Source: Aurantiochytrium sp. KH105 (Eukaryota; Sar; Bigyra; Thraustochytrida; Thraustochytriidae). From it: a stretch of DNA of 64,000 nucleotides. The DNA is taken from positions 434,001 through 498,000 of the forward strand of contig BGKB01000020.1 in the NCBI GenBank assembly GCA_003116975.1, written 5' to 3'. This document shows, piece after piece, positions 1-9,600 of the stretch. The translations under genes were made by a program, and so were the position numbers. Under the pieces are notes generated by a model. It made no database searches. It worked only from the letters and a program-made list of their open reading frames with translations, and was not told where the DNA came from. Numbering within the stretch: the first letter of the stretch is position 1; every line of letters starts with the position of its first letter.

Positions 1-670
1 TTCCGAACCGACTTTGGCGCGCTGCAGCTGACGGTGATATGTTGACCGGACGACAGCAATCGGAGGCAAGGAGCCTGGAGGAGAAGGGGGCGAGGGGAAG
101 GGTTCCACAACAGGAGAACGCCCCAAAAGCACAAATTCGCAAGTGAAAAAGAAGTTGAAAGCTGGCCTAGGTTTATATTCGCTAACCAGGCTCAAATTCT
201 CCTCAGCAAAAGAGCAGAAAACACAAAAATTACATACGTACTGTTACATCCGCCAGGCCGCCTTTCGTAACGGTGCTCAGTTACTATGAATTCTTTGGAC
301 TACATTGTCCACAAAGCTCATGTGCCTTCTCGCTAGGTGGCTAGGCGGCTAGGCTAGGCTGTCAAGCCGCTCAGCTCAGCTATCAAGATCCGCAACGGCT
401 ATGTCGAAGGATGGAGAATGGCGACGAGGCCCCACAGTGCCACTGTGCGCAAGAGGACGATGCCCTGCCAGCGTTACCATAATGCGCTGCCAACGCAAGC
501 GAATTGTTTTTCCTTGTGATCCCGCATCCGTAGATTGACCGTGACTTCCCTGTGCCGCCTATCCGGTATGTTTGGTTGTGGAGTCCGGCGTCCCCTCAGC
601 TCCGCATTCTTTCGGTCTTGTCCTTCTTTCTTCACCGTGGCAGGCAAACCGCTACCGTCCGGCTTGCGCC
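1..670. other. Upstream intergenic stretch, no gene seen
   Basis: No convincing coding frame. It holds short iterations of a CTAGG-type motif near 332-360 and otherwise ordinary sequence. The right part is presumably the promoter and leader of the gene starting at 671. Confidence 0.5.
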
Positions 671-1843
671 ATGGCAGGCTACGGCGAGTGGTGCGAGCAA
701 GACGTGGGCACGAACGGGTGCGCGGCGCCATACGTGTGTTACGTAAATGCCTCGTGGAATGATGGGGTCAGTCTTTGCACATGCAGCCTATGGTTTGGCT
801 GGCACGGCGAGGAGTGTCTCGAGCTGGGTGGGCCTAGCTATTACCTGCTCGCCTCTGCCGGGGTCCAAGGCATTGCCGCATTTGTTGGTCTTCTTGCTGC
901 TATCGATGCATGTGCCAAAAGCGTGCGGCATTTCGGCGTGCAGGCCAATGTGCAAGCAGTCACGTTGCTCTTTAGCATGACTGCGCAGGTGTTGCTTATC
1001 ACGTGGAGAGCCATCGTTATGGCCATTGTGCTGACACCACAATATCACAACCTTGAAGCTACTTCTAACTCATCGGGTCGTACGCACGCCCTTGTACCCT
1101 ACGAGCGACTCTTTATCGCATCGTTCATGTGTTTTGGAACGCTTGGGCTGCTTAATGTCTCCCTCGTTTGGGTTCAGGTCGCTCTTCGCTCGCACCATGT
1201 AACACAAAGGGTAACCTCGGGGCTCACGAGCTACCGCCGCACGGTCTACGTATTTGAGACTATTTTTGTTGCAGGGCTTGTTGGACTCAACGTTGCTGGA
1301 ATGACTGCAGCCATTACTATTTTCTCCGCGCCCTTCATTCTCTTTATGATTGTGACCTTTACATTCGGTGCAAACAAAATGAGTGAGCTCGCCGCGATTT
1401 TTCAAAGCGGTCCAAACACCCTCGAAGGTGACAGTAAAGGTAGTGAGCACCTCCACAGCATTGCCATGAGGTATAAACGCATCGTCTCGTTTGTCAAATC
1501 AACAGCAAGACGAATCGTCCTGTTTCTATCGCTGGCACTTCTCTCCGGCATTCTATACACAGCTCTCACATTGGTAGGCCAGCGCTCCGTACTTTTCCCC
1601 AATGCTCCTGTTCACGCCGTGGTGGTGTTCAACGAGGGTATTCCGCTTTTTAGTCTCGCTGCAGGTCTGACAGGGCTTTCGTATGTGCGCACAAATATTA
1701 TCGAGGCCGTTCACACGCGCGCCCCAATTCTAAGAGAACGCAAATTACGAAAACTTGCCCGTCTCGGAAAGAAGGGCGCGCAAAATGCGGTAGTCCCAAC
1801 ATCCATGAGTTCCGAACAAATGGCCTTGAGCTCTGAATTTTAA
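671..1843 (+). CDS. EGF-like, multi-pass membrane protein
   Basis: Single-exon gene of 390 residues. The first in-frame ATG is at 671; the frame is open upstream but only with non-ATG codons. The first 50 residues are cysteine-rich with spacing that ends in C-x-C then GWHGEEC, the usual close of an EGF-like module. About six or seven hydrophobic segments follow, for example near YYLLASAGVQGIAAFVGLL, LFSMTAQVLLITWRAI, LFIASFMCFGTLGLL, VFETIFVAGLVGLNV, IVLFLSLALLSGILY and IPLFSLAAGLTGLSYV. The C-terminal tail is basic and then polar and looks cytoplasmic. No classical signal peptide precedes the EGF-like part, so the first transmembrane segment may act as the signal anchor. The architecture suggests a surface receptor or sensor, but I do not recognise the family and assign no ligand. 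Confidence 0.72.
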   Translation: MAGYGEWCEQDVGTNGCAAPYVCYVNASWNDGVSLCTCSLWFGWHGEECLELGGPSYYLLASAGVQGIAAFVGLLAAIDACAKSVRHFGVQANVQAVTLLFSMTAQVLLITWRAIVMAIVLTPQYHNLEATSNSSGRTHALVPYERLFIASFMCFGTLGLLNVSLVWVQVALRSHHVTQRVTSGLTSYRRTVYVFETIFVAGLVGLNVAGMTAAITIFSAPFILFMIVTFTFGANKMSELAAIFQSGPNTLEGDSKGSEHLHSIAMRYKRIVSFVKSTARRIVLFLSLALLSGILYTALTLVGQRSVLFPNAPVHAVVVFNEGIPLFSLAAGLTGLSYVRTNIIEAVHTRAPILRERKLRKLARLGKKGAQNAVVPTSMSSEQMALSSEF

Positions 1844-2608
1844 AGAAAGCGTGCAAGGACTCCGAATGGGTCGGTGAAAAAGTCAATAAACTTTTCAACT
1901 GTCGAGCATTATGATCGTTATGATTTCTCAAGTTGATAGTAAAATTAATTTAAAATAAGGAGGGAGACTCAAGGCGTTGCGTTTTGAGCCACCCCAAGAG
2001 TTTTCTTTGCTCTATCAATGACAATCTGAGCAAGATCAGCAATTGGAATCGATAAGTAGTAAGAACAGCTGGCTCTGTCACATATTACGAGACAAATACT
2101 TTGCAGCACGGTGAGTTTGCCACCCGCACAGCCGCAAGTTTGCCAATAACCTGCGAGCTCGAACTGACAGTGAGGCCCGAGTCATGGCATGCCATGCATT
2201 CCAAAAACTAGACCCAGGCCTACCTCCAGGAAGAGTAGTTTCCCACCCCATCATTTTCTAATGCACTCAAAGCTTGAAGCCACGATGGATCGGTCTCGCA
2301 GACGATGGACCAATCCCGCAGCCTCGGCCTCGTGGTGAGGATCATCAATCCTGGTGGATTCCGTTCGGGTTCCGGCGTTGGGTTCCGGCGAGTTGTCACA
2401 GTCATTCATTTATGGCCAGGCAAGGGCCAAACTCCGCCCAATCCTGAATTTCGTGGTCGGTGTGCAGCGCGCGGCCAGGGTCTGCGAGCGCGAGAGGAGG
2501 AAACCTCGGAAGCGCGTCAAACCGGCGCCCGGGCGCAGCGAGGCGTTCTTTGCGTCTGCAGAAGGCGGCGCGAAGCCCAGGCAGGCAGGTAGCGAGACAG
2601 AAGACACC
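1844..2608. other. Intergenic, SBDS upstream region
   Basis: About 765 bp with no supported gene. AT-rich just after the upstream stop codon, then GC-rich towards SBDS. A short direct repeat of GGGTTCCGGCG type lies near 2367-2390. The SBDS frame is open from 2354 but the homology starts only at 2609. Confidence 0.5.
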
Positions 2609-4015
2609 ATGAGCCAGAAGATCCAGCAGGCGGTGAACCAGGTGCGACTCACGAACGTCGCCGTGGTGCGGCTCAAGAGGCACGGGAAGCGCTTCGAAGT
2701 GGCATGCTACCGTAACAAGATCGAGAACTGGCGCAGCGGCCTGGAGACCGACATCGACGAGGTGCTGCAGATTGACCGCGTCTTTGAGAATGTGAGCAAA
2801 GGCGTCATGGCCAAGACCAAGGATCTGGAGAAGGCCTTCGGAACGAGCGATACCGAAGCAGTGTGCCGCATCATCCTCAGCAAGGGGTCTTCACAGGTTT
2901 CCGAAGGTGAGCGCGCGATGCAGATTCAGAATCGATTCCGCAACGTTGCCACCATTGTTAGCGAAAAGTGCATCAACCCAGACAACCTCCGGCCGTACCC
3001 CGTGAGCACCATCGAGACGGCGATGCGCGACACCTTGCACTTTGCAGCCGTCACGAGCAAAAGTGCCAAGCAGCAGGCCCTCGAGGTTATCCGCGAGCTC
3101 GAAAAGGTAATGCCCATTAAGCGCGCGCAGATGTTTGTCCGTGTTGTCGTCGCTGCTGAGCACCGCGAGGCTCTGACGGAGCAGCTGACGTCTTCTCAAA
3201 GTAGCCTCGCGCGCTCGGATGACTCTGTGCCGGGTAACTTTGAGCAGCACGTCTATTTGGATCCGGGTCATTTTCGCGCCCTTTCCGAGTTCGTCGCCTC
3301 GCTCGCTCCACCGGGCACGCTCGAAGTCAAGGATTTCAACGTTCAGGACGACACAGAAGCCGACGTGGAGAACGCCGATGCCAAACGCAACGCACAGTCC
3401 AAGGCAAGCGACAAGGCCGCTGCTACCGCTGCTGCCACGTCAGGATCCGCTCAAGAAGGAGAAGTGGCCCAAGCCAGCGACGCCAAGGAGAGCGCCACGG
3501 ACGCGACCTCGGGCCAGGATGCAGGAGAAGAAGACCCTGAACCGGTGGACATGTACGAGGAAGCCGCCTCCAACCTGCAAACCCTGAAAAAGCAGCAAAA
3601 AAAGAGCAAGAAGAAGAAGAAGAAGGAAATGCGCCGTCTGGCAAACGAGGCGGACGACAATGACGACGAAAACAACGACGACGAAACTGCTTCTGCGAAA
3701 AAGCCGACTGAGAGTGCAGCAGAGACAAGAGCGGGCTGTGCCGAACCAAACCCTGCTCCAGAGGCTCCGCCTGCAGCGGCAAACCCTGTAACGGCATCGA
3801 CTACTGCAGCAGCAGCAGACCCGGGCGGCTTGCGATGTCGTACGTGCAACGTGGGGTTTGGCTCGGACCGTTCGCAGCAGCGGGAACATTATAAGACGGA
3901 TCTGCACCGGCTCAATCTCAAGCTTAACATGAAAAAGCTGCCATGTATGACCCAGGAAGAGTTTGATCTTCTCGGGCCGGAAGAAAGGGACGCTATTCTT
4001 CTCGACTATAGCTAA
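2609..4015 (+). CDS. SBDS: SBDS ribosome maturation factor with C-terminal zinc finger
   Basis: 468 residues from the ATG at 2609, which begins MSQKIQQAVNQVRLTNVAVV, a typical SBDS start. Residues 1 to about 250 cover the three SBDS domains: the FYSH domain with RFEVACYRNKIENWRSG, the helical middle domain, and the ferredoxin-like third domain. SBDS works with the GTPase EFL1 to release eIF6 from the 60S subunit. After residue 255 come about 150 residues of low-complexity Ala/Glu/Asp and Lys-rich sequence. A C2H2 finger of U1/JAZ type follows near residues 408-435 (CRTCNVGF...H...H) and then a short conserved-looking tail. Extended SBDS proteins with C-terminal RNA-binding or zinc-finger modules are known in some plants and protists, so the tail is unusual but probably genuine. 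It is transcribed convergently with the phosphatase gene. Confidence 0.93.
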   Translation: MSQKIQQAVNQVRLTNVAVVRLKRHGKRFEVACYRNKIENWRSGLETDIDEVLQIDRVFENVSKGVMAKTKDLEKAFGTSDTEAVCRIILSKGSSQVSEGERAMQIQNRFRNVATIVSEKCINPDNLRPYPVSTIETAMRDTLHFAAVTSKSAKQQALEVIRELEKVMPIKRAQMFVRVVVAAEHREALTEQLTSSQSSLARSDDSVPGNFEQHVYLDPGHFRALSEFVASLAPPGTLEVKDFNVQDDTEADVENADAKRNAQSKASDKAAATAAATSGSAQEGEVAQASDAKESATDATSGQDAGEEDPEPVDMYEEAASNLQTLKKQQKKSKKKKKKEMRRLANEADDNDDENNDDETASAKKPTESAAETRAGCAEPNPAPEAPPAAANPVTASTTAAAADPGGLRCRTCNVGFGSDRSQQREHYKTDLHRLNLKLNMKKLPCMTQEEFDLLGPEERDAILLDYS

Positions 4016-4408
4016 AAAATTAGCATGTTTGGCTGTAGCTTGAACATTTTGTCGCGATTCGGATCTCAATTGTGCAAAGTACAAAAGTGCAGCAGGAGCG
4101 AGCAGGAGCCAAATTCGATTTTTTTTTAAAATTAAAATTTTTTAAAATTAAAATTCACGGACGCGCGCCCCTGACCAAAGGAAGTCCTTCCTCATGGACG
4201 GCGCAATAGACAAGCAACGATCTCAAGAAGCGACCCATCCTGAGCCTCTGGAGTTCAAACTTTATTTTGTGCATAACGTTTCACTACTACTCTGTCTGGC
4301 GCGCAGTCGAGGCGGCCGACAAGCTTAAAGGTAATTTTGTTAAAGTAAAGAAAAAGGGACAAGAGTGCAAATTGATAAAAAGGCGCAGAGTACGTTCGCG
4401 CCAACCTC
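4016..4408. other. Convergent 3' spacer with AT-rich direct repeat
   Basis: Spacer between two gene 3' ends. At about 4120-4156 a 17-18 bp AT-rich unit (TAAAATTAAAATTTTTT) occurs twice in tandem. No coding frame. It is probably 3' UTR and terminator sequence of both genes. Confidence 0.55.
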
Positions 4409-5482
4409 TCACTCGTTCTTTGCAGAATCCCGCTTGGAGGACTTGCGCTTCTTGACCTTCTTGCCCTTGTCCTCGAAACCAAGGTAGAGAGGATCGACTG
4501 AGTCCTCCTGAATGCGGTACCAGGTCTTACCGTTCTTGAGCTTGCCGCGCTCCAGCGTAAAGGCCACCACTGCGCAATTCTTCATCTTCTTTGTCCGCGC
4601 AATATTCGTTGAGCTAAGAGGCAAAAAGGTGTTGAAAAAGTGACGCGCGTAGAGACTGTGGCCCGCCGCAATCACAGTGGGCTCGTCGTGCTCAAAGCAC
4701 CAAGCCGCAAAGTCCTTGACACGGTGGATGCCTCGAGAGCTCACCGGTTTGTCACCGTCGTTCTCCAGGCCGTTGAAGAAACGCTCAGGCGTCCATGTCA
4801 TCTTTTTCATGTTAATTCCGTGCAATTCCTCATCCGAGAGCTCGGGATAGCCCTGAGGCTTGGCAAGCGCGACGCAGTCAACGTTGACCGAGACTTCTTG
4901 AAGGCACGAGAGAATGTGAATCTTCTCCTGCGTTCGCTGCAGACGGGACCAGAATCCAATGGTCGCTGTAGAGAGCGCGCGTCGCAGGTTGCTCGAGACC
5001 AGGACGGACTCGCCCTCAAGACCCTTCAGGACAGCGCCAATACCCTCATCACTCGACTCGACGAACTTGGCGAGGCCAGCTGCTTGCATTGTGCCTTCTT
5101 CGCTGAGAGGAGAGTCGAGAAAGGTCGAGTCCAGCGTCGTCGCCTGCAGAAACTCGTCGCGCAGCGCGCGAAAGAGACGGCCAGGGAACGAGGGTCCGAA
5201 ACCTTTGTTGAAGACCTCGTTCCAGCGGCTTTCGCCGTGACGCACAAAGATGATCTGCTTCGTCGAGTCCACAGTATCCAGAATGCCGGCCGCGTCAGCC
5301 TGTCGCGGCCAGCGCTTATCCTGCGAGAAGATCATGTGGCTCAGTCCAATTCGCAGAAGGTGAAGCTTGTACACAATGTTCGCGAACCGCTGGTCGTACA
5401 AAGACGCGATCCACAGCGCCACCACCGACACCAGCGGCAGCACCGTGATCACCATGCCTGCCAGGACGCTCATCATGCCCAT
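4409..5482 (-). CDS. Membrane-anchored histidine phosphatase (phosphoglycerate mutase-like)
   Basis: 357 residues. Residues about 7-27 form a hydrophobic N-terminal segment, likely a membrane anchor. The histidine-phosphatase signature IIFVRHGESRWNEV follows, with RHG at 81-83. The second catalytic histidine is in VIAAGHSLYARHFF in the last third. Family members use the first histidine as phospho-acceptor. The substrate cannot be told; the fold covers phosphoglycerate mutases, sugar or inositol phosphate phosphatases and protein phosphatases. The tail is strongly basic (KKVKKRKSSKRDS) and looks like an electrostatic or nuclear-type motif. The start codon lies 20 bp from a CAG tract in the 5' leader. 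Divergent from the small acidic-protein gene on the other strand. Confidence 0.82.
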   Translation of the reverse strand: MGMMSVLAGMVITVLPLVSVVALWIASLYDQRFANIVYKLHLLRIGLSHMIFSQDKRWPRQADAAGILDTVDSTKQIIFVRHGESRWNEVFNKGFGPSFPGRLFRALRDEFLQATTLDSTFLDSPLSEEGTMQAAGLAKFVESSDEGIGAVLKGLEGESVLVSSNLRRALSTATIGFWSRLQRTQEKIHILSCLQEVSVNVDCVALAKPQGYPELSDEELHGINMKKMTWTPERFFNGLENDGDKPVSSRGIHRVKDFAAWCFEHDEPTVIAAGHSLYARHFFNTFLPLSSTNIARTKKMKNCAVVAFTLERGKLKNGKTWYRIQEDSVDPLYLGFEDKGKKVKKRKSSKRDSAKNE

Positions 5483-5518
5483 CTGCAGCCCCGCCCCGCT
5501 CCGCTGCTGCTGCTGCTA

Positions 5519-5552
<34 letters not shown>

Positions 5553-5967
5553 AAGCTCCTCCTCCTCCTCTGCCTCCTACTTCACAGCAACACGCACGCG
5601 CTCGGGCGCCGTACTGTCCTCCTCCGAGTCCCTCTGCCCGCCTTGTGCACCGCACCGCGAGCCGCAGATCGCGCGCGGCCTCGTCGGGGCCTCGCCGCCT
5701 CGCGCAGCCTCGCCTCGCGCAGCCTCGCCCCGCGCAGCCTCGCCCCGCGCAGCCTCGCCCCGCGCAGCCTCGCCCCGCGCAGCCTCGCGGCGCGTGGATG
5801 GATTCTGCGGCGGGGCGCAGCTCGCGCGGCTCGGCGGCAGCGCGCGAGGAGGGCGCGCCCGAAGCGGCCCAAGCGGCGGCCCGTTCTGGGAAAGAGACCT
5901 ATCGCAGCCGCGCCCGCGGCCTCGCTGCGGCGCGCCTCGCGAGCAGGACCGCAAGGGCGCGCGCGAG
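5483..5967. repeat. Divergent spacer with CTG tract and 15-bp tandem repeats
   Basis: 5502-5551 is a (CTG)5-(CTG)10 tract interrupted by ATGTTG and followed by CTC repeats. On the minus strand it is a CAG tract in the phosphatase leader. 5701-5790 holds six tandem 15-bp units of type CGCGCAGCCTCGCCC. The plus-strand frame stays open through all this and would encode poly-Leu, poly-Ser and RAASP repeats, but that looks like a GC-rich open frame, not protein. Confidence 0.8.
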
Positions 5968-6519
5968 ATGCTCGCGGCGTACAAGTCGTCTTCGGAGGAG
6001 GAGGAGGAGGAGGAGGAGGAGGAGAATGGGGGCGAGCGGGATGTGCCGATGAGGGACGGCGATGCCGGGGATGGAAGCGGGAAGGGGGAGGAGCGAAGGC
6101 CAGAAGGGCAGGGCCAAAACGGCGAGAAGCTCGCTTTGCACGAGGCCAAGCGGAGGCAGCCCGAAGGGGAGCTTGCGGGACCTCTTGCAGGTGCTGGTAC
6201 TGGTGCTGGTGATCATAGTGGTGCGGAGCCCAAGGCAAAGAAACCAAAGCTGAAACTGCCTCGCTTCGGCGAGACGTCCAACCTGAGCGCAACGAGCTCG
6301 CTTCCGAGACCCGCTGCCGCGCCCCAAACGACAAAGGCGACGACAGCTGCGTCTTCCTCCTTGCATCGAAAAGAGCAAAAGGGAGCAGGAGCACGCGAAG
6401 AGGCTATCTTTATCCCTCCGCAGGTCCGTTCGAGACGCAAAAACGTGAGTACCGAGGATCACGAGGGCTGGAACTCGGCGTATACGGCGCGGAGGATGCA
6501 GAACAAACAAGCGCGATAG
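5968..6519 (+). CDS. Small acidic, low-complexity, probably nuclear protein
   Basis: 183 residues if it starts at the ATG at 5968 (MLAAYKSSSEEEE). The frame is open from 5518, but that extension is repeat-encoded. The protein has a Glu tract at residues 10-19, a Gly-rich centre, a basic KAKKPKLKLPRF stretch, and a distinct C-terminal motif AIFIPPQVRSRRKNVSTED followed by an aromatic/basic tail. A start of M-x-x-AYxSS then acidic residues, a lysine/proline block and a conserved C-terminal motif recall small nuclear proteins such as the PRCC group. The match is too loose to name. Function unknown; the C-terminal motif is the part most likely to be under selection. Confidence 0.5.
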   Translation: MLAAYKSSSEEEEEEEEEENGGERDVPMRDGDAGDGSGKGEERRPEGQGQNGEKLALHEAKRRQPEGELAGPLAGAGTGAGDHSGAEPKAKKPKLKLPRFGETSNLSATSSLPRPAAAPQTTKATTAASSSLHRKEQKGAGAREEAIFIPPQVRSRRKNVSTEDHEGWNSAYTARRMQNKQAR

Positions 6520-6605
6520 AAGAACAGTCACGACAGCAAACACGCATTTCAACTACTTTTTGGGGGAAAAAATTGAAAGTCTTTGTACAGAAAATGTATG
6601 ATATA

Positions 6606-9600
6606 CTACTCGGACTCGGTTTCGTACTCGGTGTCGCTCGGAAGACTCGTGAGCACCTTTCCTTCGCTGCTTGGAAGAGGATACAATTTGCAGGCAAAGG
6701 CCGCTGGCGAGTACCGGGGCACGAGCCCAAGTCCTGGCGGCATCCGCGAAGGAACTTTGTCCCTGCCCGGCCACTTGCCGAGGGCACCCTCGAAGATGGG
6801 TTCACGCGTCTTCACGTCGCGCACACAGCACAATTGGTCAGCCTCGAGATCTCCGAGCGTCCACTCAGTCTCGAGCTCAACGTCGCGACCATCAAACGTA
6901 AAGGCGAGGATCCCCGCGCCATGAAAGACGTCCTGCTTCCAGCTCCCAAAGTACCATTCCGAAGGCGAAACTGACCAAGCGCCCTGGCCATGACGCTCTC
7001 CTTCGCTAAAGGTGCCCGAGTACTTGGTCTCATCCCCATAGGTAGCGTTGCCTACGCCCTGGGGCTTGCCCTCTTTGCTAAATCTGCCCTTGTACGTTGT
7101 CTTTCCCGAAGCGTCCGTGTAGAAACCTTCCTCGACGAAGCCTTCGTCATCGAAGACGCCATCAATTTTGTTTCCCTCGGGATCAAAGTAGATGCCTTGC
7201 CGCAGCACGTCTGCATCCCAAATGCCGGAAACTTGGCCATGGCCCTTGACGATGCACGTGCCTCGCCCATTGCGCTTGTTGTGCTCCCAGGCACCGTCAA
7301 ACAAGTATTCATCGCCAAGCATAGCAACGCCACTGCCATGACGCATGTCGCTCTCCCAGGCTCCCTCATATCTCCATCCCGAGCGCGGCGAGGTATATAC
7401 ACCACGACCTTGTCTTTCGACGCGAAGCTCAGAGGAATGTGTTGACGCATTGTCATCTTCGGTCTGGGGCAAAGAGCGGCTCCGTCCACTCCGGCGTTCG
7501 AGATTCAGGTCGATGAAGCCATCCACATCACTGATGAGAATCTCGCCACGGTACTCATCGCCATTTTCAAACTGAACAACCTCGCTGCACGTGTTCTTTT
7601 CGCGAGTTGTCTGCGTGCGACGTGCCCATTCGCGAAGATAGTCCTGGTTGTGCGATGGGTGCAGACCCTGTATGGCTCCTGGAGGCGCGTTTGGCAGCGA
7701 CCCATAGTCGATGTAGTGCGAAATCTCCGCAAACAAGCTATTCATCCACGACACAAAGAGCTCCTGAACCTTGACCTCGATCTCTTCATCCGAAAAATGG
7801 CCGCCGTCGATGGGCTCTGGCTCTTCGGTGTCTTCTTCATTCGTCGCCACCGAGACTTCGCCATCACCGCCTGTGCTCTGTGATTCCCCGCCATCATCCA
7901 GAGCCCTGTACGCAAGGTGATCATCGACTTGAGACGATGGCGCAGGTGCTGTCGACGCTCGCTGCGCATCGGGTTCAACCATTTGCGTAAAGGAACTCAA
8001 AAAGCTTGAAAAGGAAGCCGTCACGCTCCCTTGCTTACTTGAAGGACTGGGGGGAGACGTTGCCGTAGGCATTGGGGTCATCGAAGCACCTTGCAAGGTC
8101 GATTTGGCGCTTGCGACCGTAGATGTGGGCCCGTTGCCTTGGCCAGGTGACGAGGCTGCCTTGCTCGATTGCTGTGTAACAGGACTGTTCGCGGTGCGTG
8201 AATGCGAGTGAAGCTTGCCACTATGCACACGTTTCCTTCCTTCGCGGGCAAAGAGGAGTCGGTCAATTTTACGTACAAAAGCTCGATCTTTGCCTCCGAG
8301 ATCAGCGGCTACGCGGCCCGCTGGTGTCAATGATATCGTGCGCACTGTTGGCTTATTGAGTTGCTGCAGCTTTGTCACGACCTCGTCTGTTTTCTCGCGC
8401 ATGAATCGCGCTGCTCGCGAGGAGAATCGTTCGAATGACTGCAGCGCCGGCAGCGCACCAGACGACTTCTCTGGAGATGGCAAACTCGACGAAGATGACG
8501 ACGATGACGGCAAGGCGTCATTCGTCATGGTCGGATCGTCTGCGTTTGGAGGCGATTGTTGCGCCTGCCATCGGGGTTTCATTGTTTCGAGGACCGCATC
8601 ATCGAGTTCGACAATGAGGTCTCCAAGTCCATTCCGCACAGTCGAAGCCATGGCAGGGTTCGTGGTCCCGGCAAAGTAGCCACAACGTCCTTGCAAGTCT
8701 GACGCTTTACCGGCCTTTGAGGTGACGCGCGGTGTGTAAACCTCGCGCAAGTCATCCATCTCCATGAGACTGCAGTAGGGCATGAGCAAAAGTTTACTTT
8801 TGAAGCGTTTTTGCTTGCTCGCTGCGTACCCTTGCAGACGCGGAGGTAAAACTGCGACGGCCAACTCGGCGAGTTCGCGGCATCGACTCGAGTGTCGCAT
8901 GTCTTCGCCAACAAAACTTCCAAGCATGCCTCCACGACGAGGAAGAGTGCCAGAGATGCTGAGTACAATCTGGCTGACGAGGGCCCCAGCCGGACCAGTC
9001 ACCATCACGCCGGTATTTCCCAATAGCAGACACTTGAGAAGCGCGAGCGCCGGTCGGCTCCCGCCAAGCGCGCGCAAAGAGGTCAACAACGTCGCCGGGC
9101 CCTGGATTGCTCGCGGTTCCCGACACAACGAGGGTCGAAGCAGACTCAGAAGTTTTGCATGCAGGCCACGCATACGTGCAAGACGCATTTGTGACGAGTC
9201 TGCCCAGAGGATATCGTCTGCATGAGTATCCATGAGCGATCGTACATAATCGAACAAAGGAAGGTTGCAAAGAACCACCAGAGCGCGTTGGTGCTTGTTG
9301 CGCACGGCTTCATCGGACTCGACCTGCCGAAAACAAGAAACGCCAGCGACAAGAGCCGGCGCTTGCCGCAACAAAAAGTAGCTAAAGCCTTGGTCCTGTG
9401 CATCGGCGCGATCTGGCAGCGCCAAAAAGGCAAGCTTGGATCGAAAGTTTTGCTCTAGCTTGATTGTAACGGCACGTCTGCGGCTTGCCGGAGATACGGG
9501 TCGGCCATCTCCTCCTGCCACCGGATCATGCACGGGGAGAAGAGAAGTCGAAGACACGAACCCGCTCGATGAATTTGCAGACAAGTTTGATTGACTCTCA

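Noticed and set aside
5518-5967. N-terminal extension of the small acidic protein (poly-Leu, RAASP repeats)
   Set aside because: Encoded wholly by microsatellite and 15-bp repeats; the ATG at 5968 gives a protein start of normal composition.
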